Source of the DNA: Poa pratensis
Lineage: Eukaryota; Streptophyta; Magnoliopsida; Poales; Poaceae
DNA length: 64,000 bases
NCBI GenBank assembly: GCA_947311845.1
Contig: CAMZMU010000115.1
Coordinates: 33,005,115-33,069,114, forward strand
Reading direction: 5' to 3'
Below are positions 10,853 through 22,941 of the stretch, piece after piece. Made by a program: the position numbers and the translations under genes. The notes under the pieces were generated by a model, which did not search any database, was not told where the DNA came from, and worked only from the letters and a program-made list of their open reading frames with translations. Position 1 is the stretch's first letter; each line of letters begins with the position of its first letter.

Positions 10853-13800
10853 ATGGACCGTGGGCGTTATGCTCCGCATCATGGATGGGAGAACAACAGT
10901 GTAATTGCAGCATTTCCTTTATTAACTACCAAGGATCCTGAAGATAGCAGATCTATTGGCCATGTGATTGGCTTCCGTGTAACAAGCGTTATGTTGTAAA
11001 CAAATTCAAGAAGCGGCCGTTGCTTAAATGGAATGGATTTACCTGCCTGTTCCGTAGACTTTGTTGCTGACTCAACTTATTCTGTTGAATCTACAGGCTC
11101 CTGATGGGTATGGTGTCATTAATGAGCCAGACTTTAGGTAAGTCAATTATTTCCTGTAAAAAATGTGTGTATTCAGTATTCACCATTAGTGCTGTATTTT
11201 ATTTATATTTATTTTATACCCTTGAGTTTGCTACCTTCTATAATTCTATTCTTAAAGTAGCTGCAATGTTTGTCCATTTATGTTTGACACATATTTTCGC
11301 TTTAAAGTGCTTTGTCATATCACCATGTTTCTACTGCTAACTCAATTTGCAGGGCTGGTGGATCCTACAGTGGTAGGAGATATGTGGATGAAGGATTTCC
11401 TAGTGACCGAAGGGGTGCATTTAGTCAAGATATACATGATAGAAATATGTTTCCACCACCACCCTCTGCTGGCACAATGTGGTCTCAGCCTAGAAGAAAT
11501 TTTGATGAGGAATTTGCAACTGCCAAAGATTACAGAAGGCATGCATCTGATTTCTGCAATGATGAAAAATATCATGAATTTGGTTCCTACAGGATTTGAA
11601 AGACTCCTGTTACTGAGAATGACTGTTAATGGTAGTTGTTATTTTCCTGTTGATAGGAACAAAAGGATTGGAAGTAGAGATCGAGGGGAGCTAGGTGCTG
11701 AGTTTGAAGACCGCTACCAAAGCAGAGAGGACAGCTTTGAAAGAGATCATCAATATGGCCGTTACAGCTGTGAGCCGGACCATGAGAGGGGCAGGAGAGA
11801 GAGTAGCTGGAGAAGGCATGATTCGTTTGAGCATGAACGTGAAAGAAAGGGGTTAAGCCATGAAAGAGATGGTAGCCCATATGCTCGTCATAGCCGTTCT
11901 CGGTCACGTGGGCGTGATAACCGATCAAGATCTCGGTCACGATCAAGGTCTCCGCGTGGCAAAAGTCATAGTCGGAGCCAAAGAGACGGCTTTTATGATG
12001 ATAATCGCTTTGACAGAAGAAGAGAACAGGACTGGGATGAAAGAAGACATGATGATATAGTGGTGAGGACATAGTTTTATTTTTTCTGGTGTTTTTCAAC
12101 ATGTAAAGCTAATTACAGTTGCATCATTACTTGCAGGCACCATCTGCGACGGTCGTTCTTAAGGGTCTGTCCCAGAAGACCAATGAAGATGATCTATATC
12201 AGATTCTTGTACAAGCTCCTCATAAACTGTTATACTGGTTGGAAGTGTATTATCTCGTTCATTTTAATCATTTGGGTCTGGTCTCTTTTAGGCTGAGTGG
12301 GGCCCTCTTCGTAGTGTGCGAGTGATCAAGGAACGACCCTCTGGCGTGTCTAGGGGATTTGCTTTTATTGACTTCCCTACTGTGGTACTGACCATACAAG
12401 TGATCTTAGCTGTACATTACCGACTAGAGTGTTATTTGCTTATGCTCACAAAAAATTGTGTTCTCTAACAGGAAGCTGCCCGTAAAATGATAGAAGGTAC
12501 TGGAGATAGTGGCCTTCTAATTGATGGTAGACAGATATTTTTTGAGTACAGGTATGTGTTGTCTCTAATTATCTACTCCCTCCGTTCCAAATTAGAGGAC
12601 TTCCATTTGCCCACTTGTGGATGTATCTAGACATGTTACAACTATAGATACATCCACATTTGGACAAATAGAAGTCATCTAATTTAGAACGGAGGGAGTA
12701 TGTGTAGAAATGTTCTGATTGTAACTTCAGAATTGCCCTATTGAGCAATTTTTTGATATTTCCAATTCCAATAAAATTGCTTTATCAGCGTAAGTATATC
12801 AAAGCTTGTACACTGGCATAATCAATTAGTATGACACCATTTTGGTTACTGTAGTAGTGTAGTCCCTAAGAATCCACGGTTGTGCAACCACTGATCGTCT
12901 TTTGCGCTCCGCAAGCATTATATTCTCACTGGAGCTTGCCTTGATATGTCAAACCCTCAGATGGCTCAACCTCGTATTTTGTGTTTACTGCACTTTGAAA
13001 CAAACTCTGTCTGCTCCGCCACCTACTGAGCCAAATTGTATACGATGTCGGTGAAACCAAATGGGACCATAACTTATAGTTTATTTGATGGCACTAAAGG
13101 TCGAGAAAGTAGAATTTTTTTCATTGCTTGGTCAGTTTTTTCAAATGATATTCCTGTATTGTCTTTGTTTATCATGTATCCAGTATTTGTACATCATAAC
13201 TATTGCAGAAAGGGACATATGAGGAAATTGAATAGAACATTAACTTTACTTGTACAGAAATGACTTTGTCGAGTTGTTATATTCTCTAATTAAAATATCT
13301 TTGCTTATCATATATCCTAGTCCTTTTGTGCTCACATTTATATTCCTTATCTATTGTTTGTACTCTTAACAATTTCTGCCGACTGCCGTCATTGCAGTAG
13401 TAAGCCAACGGGTGGGGATTCTCTTGAACATGTTACAAGGCCTACCTATGGGCGCAGGACCATATCCGCACCATGTGATTGGATATGTACTATATGTGGC
13501 TGCATGAATTTTGCCCGCAGAACCTCCTGTTTTCAGGTATATTTTGGTCTCACTTAATTGAGTACTATCGTGAGACAGTTATTTATCAGAAAGTTGCATT
13601 ATCATTCTTAATCTCGTTTGCTTTTTTTCCCCAGTCAATGCTGTAATTACACTCCCTTACTTCCAAATGCAACATATCTCCTCTTAGCATGAGTTTATTT
13701 GCCGAGTGCACCTTTCCTGGTTTTCGCATTTAATTTTCACGTATAGCTTGTTAGCAAATTCAGTTGGACCATCCAGTTGCCCAAACCTAAACAACAGTTA

Positions 13801-16800
13801 TATAATATACGTAGTTGCCGCCACTTGTATGTTTGATGGTGACGCCTTATGGGGTTATAAAAAAAAGGCAAAATAGTCCAAGAACCTGGGAAAAGATGGC
13901 CTCGAAAATGCGAACCTGGGAATAGCACCAATGAAATCAAAATTGAAACCAACTTGGTAAACATTGAGAAACAACAAATAGCAGTTGTTGGATACCTTGT
14001 CTACTTGAAAGTTCTTTGTTGCTCTCGCTCTCCTTCTCTATCTAACTGCATGATTACTCGTATTCTCATAGTGCAATGAACCACGTACGGATGATGCCCC
14101 GCCAGCTGATGCAGCATCTTCCACTCAACCGTTTGGAAAAAGGGGATCTGAACAAGGTAAGTTTGCGCCTTGATTGTGGAATTGTGTGAAATATCTAGTG
14201 CATTGCCTTACGATATACTGCCATTTGCAGGTCCAACTCATGTTTTAGTTGTTCGTGGCCTCGAAGAAAATGCTGATGAGGAAATGCTTCGATATGAATT
14301 TGCTAAGCATGCACCAATAAAGGTGGGCAAAAGCTAACTCTTGTGACTATAATTGTTTCCTTCCTGCATTGTCACATGTCAATTTGACTCAATTCTCTGC
14401 AGGATATCCGGCTTGTTCGGGACAAATTTACTCATGTGTCTAGAGGTTTTGCATTCGTCCATTTTCATTCGGTAAGTACTACTGGATCACTACGTTTAGG
14501 TTTTCTCTTATTTGAGTTGTCTACAGTGGCTATACACCATTCATGTTAGGTCGAAGATGCTACGAAAGCTCTTGAAGCTACAAATGGGATTAGACATGAG
14601 AAAAATGGTCAGGTGCTACGTGTAGCCTATGCTAAAAGCACACATGGACCTGCATCGGGATCTTCACAGTCAAACAACCTTGCTGCAGCAGCCATCGAGG
14701 CTGCATCATTTGCCCAGCAGGTCTGTTACATTAATACAGTTTCTGTCACAACTGATAAGACAAACCATACCACCTTACGGCTAGATTTGTTTCTTTTTCT
14801 TTTGTGGTTAATTACGAAACATGTACTCTACTTTCCTCAAAAAGGAACATATATACTCTAAAATTTTGCAGACTATAAAATTTAAAGAGTTATTTACACA
14901 CTCTAAAATTGCATCTATTATTTTGGAGCATAGTTTTTGCTGATTATACACACAAGTTCCGTTATTTACTCCCTTATTTACCTTTATGATCAGTATGATG
15001 CTGTGGGTTGGGCCCCAAAGGAGTACAATGCTGAGGACAAACCGAACAGCAATTCTGAATCCCAGAAAGACGATTCTGCTCGCAGTCAGGATTTGTTTGG
15101 GATGAAAAATCGGGCTATTACTTTGATTCTTCTTCTGGATTCTATTATGATGGAAATACTGGTAAGTATGCAAATATGCTATCACTGAAGTTGTCTTAGA
15201 CCTTAAAATGCTATGCAGCTGAACCAGTCCTGCTACACGTAGTTTGCCTTTGGACATGTGTTTCATTTATGACTCAATTTATTAAATTGTTCTTGTTTCA
15301 GGCCTTTACTATGACAGTAATGTTGGAGTTTGGTATTCATATGATCAAAAAAGTCAACAGTATGTCCCGTGTAATGAAAGCAGCAACAGTAAGGCAACTG
15401 TGGACACGGTCAATGAAAGTGTGAAGATCCCAGAAAATAACAGTGGCAAAAAGGTGGTGATTTCTGCACCCGCAGCCACTGTTAAACAAAGTGAGAAAAC
15501 GTCATTGCCTGAGGCTGTTCAAGCTGCGGCCAATGCAGCACTGGCTGCTGAAAAGAAAGAAAAAGAGAAAGCAAAGGAGATAAAGTTGGCTTCAAAAATT
15601 AGTCTGTTAGCCAATAAGAAGAAGATGAACAATGTCCTAGCAATGTGGAAGCAAAGGAATCAAGAAGGCCAGGCTGCACATATTGCCGTTGATGACAAGG
15701 AACCAACCAGGTCTGCTGCTGACAAATTCAACAGTTCACCCAGTGGGATTGGTTTCTCATTGAAACCCAAGCCTAAGTCTGATATTGGAGTTACTAGGGA
15801 TATGAACTTGGTTGCTGGATATAATTCTCTTGGCAGAGGAACTGCAGGCTCTCAAGTACTGGATTCTGATATAAAGCCTAGACCTGTCAGTAATAGCTTA
15901 GGAACTACTATTATGGGTGTCATAAGAGGCTCTGGCAGAGGAGCAATCAAGTCAGACACCACATTTCATGCATCATCTGATGTTGGTGGAAGCAATTATT
16001 CATCTAGTATAACTGCAAACACGAGCGAGATGATGACAAATGCTGAGACGCGTACTGCTTCTGCACCCTTCAAAACAGATTTATCCTCTCTAGGATCATA
16101 TGCTTCGTCTGGAGTTTCCGGGAGTGCTAAACGTCGGTTTTCTGAGGCACCTGGACAATCCCAGTACAGAGATCGGGCTGCAGAGAGACGAAGTCTATAC
16201 GGAGTATCTTCATCGCTTCCCAATGATGATGGACTGGATACAAGTAAGGACACAACTTCATTACTTCTCACCTTGACTCGTGCATTTGGTTTTTTCTTAG
16301 CCTCTTTTCTAGAGCACAAGATGTCATGAACCAAATAGCATCCTTGCTCTATTTTAGATTTTGCGATCTCATTTACGAGTTTGCTGACAATATATTCAGT
16401 CTTGTCTCAGTTTATGCCCAACTTGGTGTGAACGGGGATTTTGGTTGCCTCTACTGATATTATCTGTAAAATTGTGTTTCTTGATCCTGCACAATATGCA
16501 TTATAGGAATGTTTCCCGTCTTGCTTGTTCAAGATCTGTATTAATTTTCTGGAAATTCCTTGTTAAGCTGGTGACTACCCGTCTCGAAAGGGTTCAAGTG
16601 AGATGGGATCCATGCCATTTCCTCCAGGGGTGGGTGAACGTTCTATTGGTGAAATTGACAACACTGAAAATTATGAGGTGATAACCGCTGATAGAGCAAT
16701 AGATGAAAACAATGTGGGCAACCGCATTCTGCGCAACATGGGCTGGCAAGAAGGACTGGTATGTTCACCTAAACATATTTTTCAATTGGTATCCTCTTGG

Positions 16801-17484
16801 ATGAATTAGCTATAATTTTCTTTCCTATTAGCATCAACTGCTGCCTGCATTTGATCACAAGTTCTTAGTGTCTCTGTTGCTTTTTTTTTAATTTTGTGAG
16901 AACCATTCTGCTATCGGCATTTTAATACCAGCTGCATATGACCTTTTATGTTAATTTCTTGAATGTTTGTTTTGGTTTCTCTAACAATTGTCTCTTTGGG
17001 TTTCTGTGGACCGGCACCTGCCATTTTTGGGTTTCCACTCTTTCCGAGTTCATATTATTCCTTTGCATCTTTTTGCATAATTACCAAATTTCTGAAGTTA
17101 CTGTGAAGAATTAGAAATTTAGCTTGAAGAAACTTATAGTGGGCATAAACTCTTAGGCGTAGAAAGTTTGCCATCTGACTGCGGATGGATCAGTTTGCCA
17201 ATATTTCCTACAAAATGGAAGGCTACTTGACCTGTACATTCGTTCTGATGTGAGCATGTATTGGTATTTTTTCCCCTTGCAACTACTTTGCAAATACCCA
17301 GGGTCTTGGAAAGAACAGTAGTGGCATCAAGGAGCCGGTGCAGGCCAAGTCTGGGGACGCGAGAGCCGGGCTTGGTAGTCAGCAGAAGAAAGCAGCTGAT
17401 CCATCGCTGGAGGCTCAAGCTGGCGATAGTTATAAAACCATAATCCAGAAGAAGGCCATTGCAAGATTCAGGGAGATGTCGTAA
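10853..17484 (+). CDS. SUA/RBM5-like splicing regulator (RRM-ZnF-RRM-OCRE-G-patch), with apparent lesions
   Basis: Sixteen coding exons: 10853-10900, 11097-11137, 11353-11592, 11657-12062, 12137-12208, 12292-12384, 12472-12551, 13398-13536, 14072-14156, 14231-14322, 14403-14471, 14550-14720, 14994-15161, 15302-16243, 16568-16758, 17302-17484. With one base restored the product is 1006 aa, close to Arabidopsis SUPPRESSOR OF ABI3-5. Order: MDRGRYAPHHGW start, Arg/Ser-rich tract (about 185-225), RRM1 (250-325, SRGFAFIDF), RanBP2 zinc finger (about 355-380, DWICTICGCMNFARRTSC), RRM2 (403-510, SRGFAFVHF), OCRE (about 545-590), Ala/Lys coiled coil, G-patch (GNRILRNMGW, GLGKNSSG). The family acts in the nucleus on splice-site choice; SUA suppresses a cryptic intron of ABI3 in Arabidopsis. 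Lesions: exon 3 is followed by GA, not GT, and exon 13 is one base short, which would end translation near 15188. Pseudogene, sequence error or edited splice choice remain possible. Confidence 0.88.
12576..12698. mobile_element. Stowaway MITE in SUA-like intron 7
   Basis: A 123-bp element with terminal inverted repeats CTCCCTCCGTTCC / GGAACGGAGGGAG-like, flanked by TA on both sides (12574-12575 and 12699-12700). It has strong internal inverted symmetry (GGATGTATCTA / TAGATACATCC). It lies inside the intron 12552-13397 and leaves the splice sites untouched. Confidence 0.9.
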
Positions 17485-18020
17485 TTTTATTGTCTTGTAA
17501 TTTTAGTTGGGCTACTCGTTATTTTGGTGTTAAAACCTTCTAGGTTGTGCATATTTATTGTAAAATTTCTCTTCTGTGTAGCTCCATAAATCTAGCTAGC
17601 GTGTGTTTGACCTCGAGACCTCTCTGCGGGTTGCATCTGCAGATTTACTTTCACTGTTTGAGCAAAAAATTGTGCACTGATTACTATATTTTGGCCGGAG
17701 GCTTGATGTTTTGACTACAAAATCTGAAGTTGTTTGCCCACGAGAAGAAATATCCTCCCGTGTAATTGTTTGGCATATTGCACAGCTAGTCCAAACTTAT
17801 TTTTTCTCCTTCTGTTCACGGGATCTTGAGGGTAGTAACCGTTTAAAAAATTGTGTATGCAACACTAGAAATGCAATATTTTGTCTGGTGGCTTGCTATT
17901 TTGACTAAAAAATTCTGAAGCTTGTGATCTCTGATGGCAATCGCTCTTCTCGTGCTGGTTAGTAACCAGCCATCAGGAATTGTACGTTTTAGTATAAATT
18001 CTATACATACACTACTTCTA
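17485..18020 (+). other. 3' untranslated region and downstream spacer of the SUA-like gene
   Basis: AT-rich with no gene seen. A short diverged duplication is visible: GGCTTGATGTTTTGACTACAA at about 17700 and GGCTTGCTATTTTGACTAAAA at about 17889. Confidence 0.5.
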
Positions 18021-18175
18021 CTCCCTCTGCACCATAATATAAAATGTTTCAGATATTTAAATACAGACTACATATAGAACAAAATGAGTGAATACACACA
18101 CTTAAAATGTATATATATATATATCCGTATGTAGTCGGTATTGGAATAGCTAAAACATCTATGGTACGGAGGGCG
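18021..18175. mobile_element. Stowaway-type MITE, diverged ends
   Basis: The left end is CTCCCTCTGCACCATAATAT and the right end GGTACGGAGGGCG, flanked by TA at 18019-18020 and 18176-18177. The inner arms ATATTTAAATACAGACTACATA and ATGTAGTCGGTATTGG pair imperfectly. About 155 bp. Confidence 0.75.
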
Positions 18176-18559
18176 TATACGTTATAATGTGTACTACTAC
18201 AAGAGTGTATACAGACTTAAAAAATGTTACCCTTGCTTTACTCTCACCGAAAAGTTAGCAGGGAAAAAAAAAAGAATGAGGGTAAGGAGGGGTAGAGTAA
18301 AAGTGCATCGGACTTCAAAGAAAATTTAAATGGGGTTTAAACTCATGTTAAGAATCCTATGAAATGGGAGACGTAGAATGGATTTCAAAGGGATTTGGTA
18401 GCCTCAATCTTATGATCAAAGGCTTCCATAGGAAAATTTCCTTAGGATTTAAATCCTCAAAAGTTCATACAAAAATTCTACAATCCAAAGAAGCCCTACT
18501 AGTTTTACTAGTGCAGTTTTCTATATAGAAAGCTCTAGGTGCATCAGACACCAGCTTTT

Positions 18560-20840
18560 GATCTAAGCCTGAACACTTGATGAGATGATGGTTGCCCCTA
18601 TAGTTGAAGTTGGAGGTCTTCCAAGTGCCTGTGCCAGCAACTTTCTACTACTCGGGGGATCTTGGCAGAAGGTATTCAGTCCATCAAGAGCAAGATATTC
18701 ACTCAGCCACATTCCAGTTGCATTGGGGATCATGGGAATGAAGGAACAGTCTCCAAACTTGTTTATCATCTAACAAAGGTTGACCATTAAATATATTAGT
18801 TCTTTCCTGACTTTTCGTAACTCCAGAGCACAACAACACAGACATAATTCAAGAGAGTATGTTTTTGTTTGACACCCACATTCTAGATGCAAACGCATAA
18901 GAATGTCCTACAAGCAGCTTAAAGAATGTTGCAATCTCACGCGGTTTGTCTAGCTATAGTGCAACCAAAGAAAATATGGTGCATTGACTCTAATTCAGAG
19001 AAAAGGATGCAGTCTTGAGATTATGCATATGTCTCCCTTTTAAACTGTCTCTAGCCATCAGTCATTTTTGTGCTAAGAACCACAAAAAGATATGGATCCT
19101 TGGTATAAAAACTTGAACCATTCCTCCAAAACTGATAATTTTGTAAAATGTGGAATATTTTTTTGTCACTATAGTGCAAAATGAGAGTATCACACTCAGT
19201 GTATAACAAATGCAAGAGGCTAAACCTTCCATGCTGATTGTCCTACCTTTTTTATAGCCAAAGATGTAAAGATCAAAATATTGTACTTCCAAAGGGGAGG
19301 AACCACACTAGTGTGCTCCCAAAATCTAGCAGTTTTTCGATCTCCAATCTTCCATCTATAGCCAAACTTGATTGACTGACGTCCCACTTTAGCCCTTTCC
19401 AAAATATGTAAGCTCCAAGCTATCACTACATAAGATATTGGGATTTTGGGTGTTATATTTGTGGTCTACAGTATATTTCCAAAGCTTTCCTTCATCCTAT
19501 GAGTATCTCATAATCCAATAACTCAGCAGACAAAGAAGGACATTGGCGAGATGAGGAATTCCAATCCACCAAAATCCTTCTTGAGATTAACTTACAACTA
19601 GCCAAGTGCATTTTCATATGTCCCCAAACATCATTCTATAAAAAATGTCCAGGAATTAATGAGTTCAAGCGCCTATCTAGAGAACTTAAAAATAAATAAA
19701 GAGGGTAAATTCGAATGCTTACTAAATAAGCTTTAATGAAAGTTACCCTAGCAGCATAGGACAAGAGCTTGGCCCTCCAACCAACAATTTATTTCCAGTG
19801 ACTTATCTATGAAAGGTTGGAGGTCTTCCCTTCCTAACTTATCATAATACAGAGGAATCCCTAGATACTTTATAGGGAACTCCTTAACAGAGCATCCAAA
19901 AATATGAGTGAATGCTGCAAAAACACTGTAGGTCTTCCCTTCCTAACTTATCATATTGTTGAATTTGAACCATAAATGTTTTTTAGGCAGAAGTGTAATG
20001 CCACCAAAATTCAGCTTGTATGGTGCCAACTCACCTGTTTTCAGCTGATCAAACATTTCCATTATGTCATTTTAATAATTTCCCAAAAGGTTTGATAAAA
20101 CTTGACATGAGTCACTTGTAAATATGTAACTGTGGTTCTCCCCCTTTTTTCTGGGGTTTTATCATAGAGGCAGTAGGAGCCTTTCCTACTGTCACAATTT
20201 TTTTTAAAAAAAACTTGACATGAGCCCGTCTTATCCTGGAGCTTTGTGTTCCATTTGGGTAATAGCATCATGTACTTCCTTCTACGTGAAGTCTGCAGCA
20301 AAGATGCTATTATCCATAGGAGACAACTGCCGTAATATGATTCTCGTCAAGCAAAAAGTTGTTCTGAGCCGGTGATCCAAGCAACTACTTTTGTGGTTTT
20401 CTTCCCCAATAATAGTTCCTCGTTTTGCTCAAGTTGAAATATTTTTCTTTTATGTTTTACCATTAACAATAAGGTGGGAATATTTCATATTATTGTCACC
20501 TTCTTGCACATGTTTCACTTTAGCACACTGAGCCCACTTAGTTTCCTCCTCGCGACGGAGTTGAGCTATCAATTGCAACCCTCAAACCTCCCTTTTGAAC
20601 GTGTAAAGAGGAGTTGACTCAGCCATAATATCTAGCTCATCAATAATTCGACTTAGTCTCTCCTTCTCTTTTTTATGAACAACACTAAGATTCTTAGTCC
20701 ATCCACGGAGCAAGCGCCAATGATATCTAATCCTATTTTGCCATCTTGCAGTCGGGTAGTTCCAGTCTTTACTAAAATCCACTTTGCCACAATCATCTCA
20801 TAGAAACCATCTTGTGGTAACCAAGATAGTTCAAAATAAA
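18560..20840 (-). mobile_element. Degenerate L1-type LINE remnant
   Basis: On the minus strand, fragments of a non-LTR retrotransposon polyprotein appear in the expected order. At 20582-20782 is the pre-RT linker (ARWQNRIRYHWRLLRGWTKN, then KKEKERLSRIIDELD). At 20062-20301 is a broken RT segment. At 19220-19426 is the post-RT segment (GYRWKIGDRKTARFWEHTS). At 18563-18769 a short C-terminal-like piece remains. Frames are interrupted everywhere. Neither a poly-A tail nor target duplications could be fixed, so the ends are approximate. Confidence 0.65.
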
Positions 20841-20989
20841 ATTGCGCTTTTGTTTCCTAAGTGGGCTTGATCCCTAGAATCAATCAACAACGGTGGGCAG
20901 AGTATCGAAACGACCCGGTTCACCGGGGTCGACTCTCAAGGCTAGCGTATATAGGGAAACTAAGAGAATGAGCCCCCGATGGGTCGTGT

Positions 20990-21830
20990 GATCCACCTGT
21001 ATTTTTTTTAGAAAAGACACCCAAATGCATCTTATATCTAATATTTATGAAGGAAAACAGCTGGTAGAAAGGAGATATAACTCAACGCAACATGGCCAAT
21101 ACAAAAATAAAAAATACGTTGAAACTCATATTGTTCGTATTTTTCCTCCGATTGTCACGACTGTCGGATCTTGAAATATGCACTGAACAAGCATCAAAAT
21201 ACTGGGTCACCTGCAAATGCCCCTCGCCAAACAAGGCTTTGAAGACCGCAATAGCCACTCACCGCAAACAACGAGATCAAATATATGCAGATGGAACATC
21301 GGCTGTGGACACACCTCAAGCAGTAGCACAAGCTTGCAATCCTGCACCACCAGTTCAGCGGGTTGGAAAAACCGGGCCTTGCCGTAGACCCAAACAAATG
21401 AATAGATCGGAGATGTCCCACCAGCGAACAACTTCCTTTGACGGACACACCAATTTGCAATATCCAATAGAAACCAACAGATCCAACATCACTTATCCTC
21501 ACCGGCTCTTAGCCAACACCAGATACGTTGATAAGGTAGTGAGAGGCCGGAGAAACCGTATTTTAATGTGCCATCCTCGCCACCACCTCGTTGATATCGT
21601 TCGGGAGACCAAAACCAAAAACTACCAGGACCTTACAACAGCACCAAAATCAGGTTCGAGATCCCACCCCTCCCACCGCAAGAGCGGCAAACGGAGGAGG
21701 CGGGTCAGATCAGGGCGGCGGCTAGGAATGAATCCTAGGTCGCCGCCTCTCTATTTTCTTTTTCCGTCGCAAGAAGAAACAATCTGGTGGGCTACTCGAA
21801 AAAAAATGTCGCGTTTAGCTTTTTCCTTGT
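20990..21830 (+). repeat. Interspersed repeat, copy 1 (second copy inverted at 42690-43980)
   Basis: This segment shares text with the minus strand of 42690-42809 plus 43607-43980. Examples are AATACAAAAATAAAAAATAC with AACTCATATTG following, GGGTCACCTGCAAATGCC-like text, and the GC-rich block with CCTAGGTCGCCGCC. An open frame of 246 codons (21092-21832) spans it but has no recognisable domain. I infer a dispersed repeat of unknown class. Confidence 0.55.
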
Positions 21831-22007
21831 GATCCACATGTTTCCACCAGTCTGTTTAATCTCCTTTCTTGCAGGAGGCATTCTCCCTGATCGTCCTAAC
21901 ACGCCGGAAAAACGTCCTGATCCAAAGCCGCAACCATGACCGGAACCTGGAGCACCAACTTCTCCTCCCCGCCGCCACCTGCTGATCAAGGAAACCAACA
22001 CACAGCG

Positions 22008-22376
22008 TTACTGGAGGAGTACGAATCTAGACATACGGTGTCGTGCAAATGCATCACAAGAAATGTCTGTCGCGCTCACTATGTGATCGCCGTCTTCGTC
22101 GCTGCCGGCGCCGGGATCTGCTCGCTTCCATTCGCCCCACCCCAGCACCGGCGGCCCTGACGACGATCGCTGCCCGCCGCCGCGCCGCCGCAGGTGCTGC
22201 GCATACGCGAGCAGCATCGCCCGGCGGTTATAGCCGCCGCCCAAGGCGCGCGTCTTGGCTCGAGTGGCCGTTGACGACGACGTCGCGATGCAGCTGCCGG
22301 GACGGCGTCGCGGTAGCTCCTCGTAGGCGGTCACGACCACCTTCTTGGCGGCGTCCATGGGCGAGCGCGTCGGCAT
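22008..22376 (-). CDS. Possible small uncharacterised protein
   Basis: A 122-codon open frame on the minus strand with GC-rich codon use. It starts MPTRSPMDAAKKVVVTAYEE; an internal Met (MDAAKKVVV) could be the real start. It contains a short motif, GGYNRRAMLLAYAQHLRRR, that looks like a conserved basic helix. No domain is recognised and there is no paralogue in the window. It may be a captured or isolated gene fragment. An overlapping + strand frame is equally long, so coding status is uncertain. Confidence 0.25.
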   Translation of the reverse strand: MPTRSPMDAAKKVVVTAYEELPRRRPGSCIATSSSTATRAKTRALGGGYNRRAMLLAYAQHLRRRGGGQRSSSGPPVLGWGEWKRADPGAGSDEDGDHIVSATDISCDAFARHRMSRFVLLQ

Positions 22377-22806
22377 TGACGTGCGTACGTCTGATCTGAA
22401 GCCTGGACCGTGTTGGTCGTGAGGACAGGGTCAACAATATAAGGGGCGCTTAAGCGAGAGCCTCGGCATGCAGGCACAACTTCGCGACTGAAATTAGCAG
22501 GCGGCGCGGCCAGGCAAGGTCGCTGTCGGTCTCTCACAGTCACAGGACAGAGGCTGCTAGCTGTTCTTGACATAGGCAAAATATTTATGTCATTATGTGC
22601 CTAAATATGATAGGGACATGCAAGGCAAGCACAGTCAGGGGAAGACTGATTTTATGGGATGCATTGACTAGTGTGGGACTTTTGTAAATGGGCCCTAACC
22701 ATTTTACAAAACCAATAAAAATGGCCCCTACTCAATTTACTTCCTACCTTTTAAAAACCATTTACTTCCTTCCTTCATGTCGAATGTCTAATCAGGAAAG
22801 AAGCTA

Positions 22807-22941
22807 CTCCCTCCATTCTAAATTAGATAACTTCTATTTGTTAAAATGTGAATGTATCTATACTTGTAACGTGTCTAGATACATTCACATGTGCGCAAAT
22901 ATGTGGGCAAATAGAAGTAATCTAAATTGGAACGGAGGGAG
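22807..22941. mobile_element. Stowaway MITE
   Basis: A 135-bp element flanked by TA (22805-22806 and 22942-22943), with ends CTCCCTCCATTCTAAATTAG and CTAAATTGGAACGGAGGGAG. Its inner arms (GAATGTATCTATAC and GTCTAGATACATTC) pair. It is related to the element at 12576-12698, sharing the AACTTCTATTTG-type segment. Confidence 0.88.
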
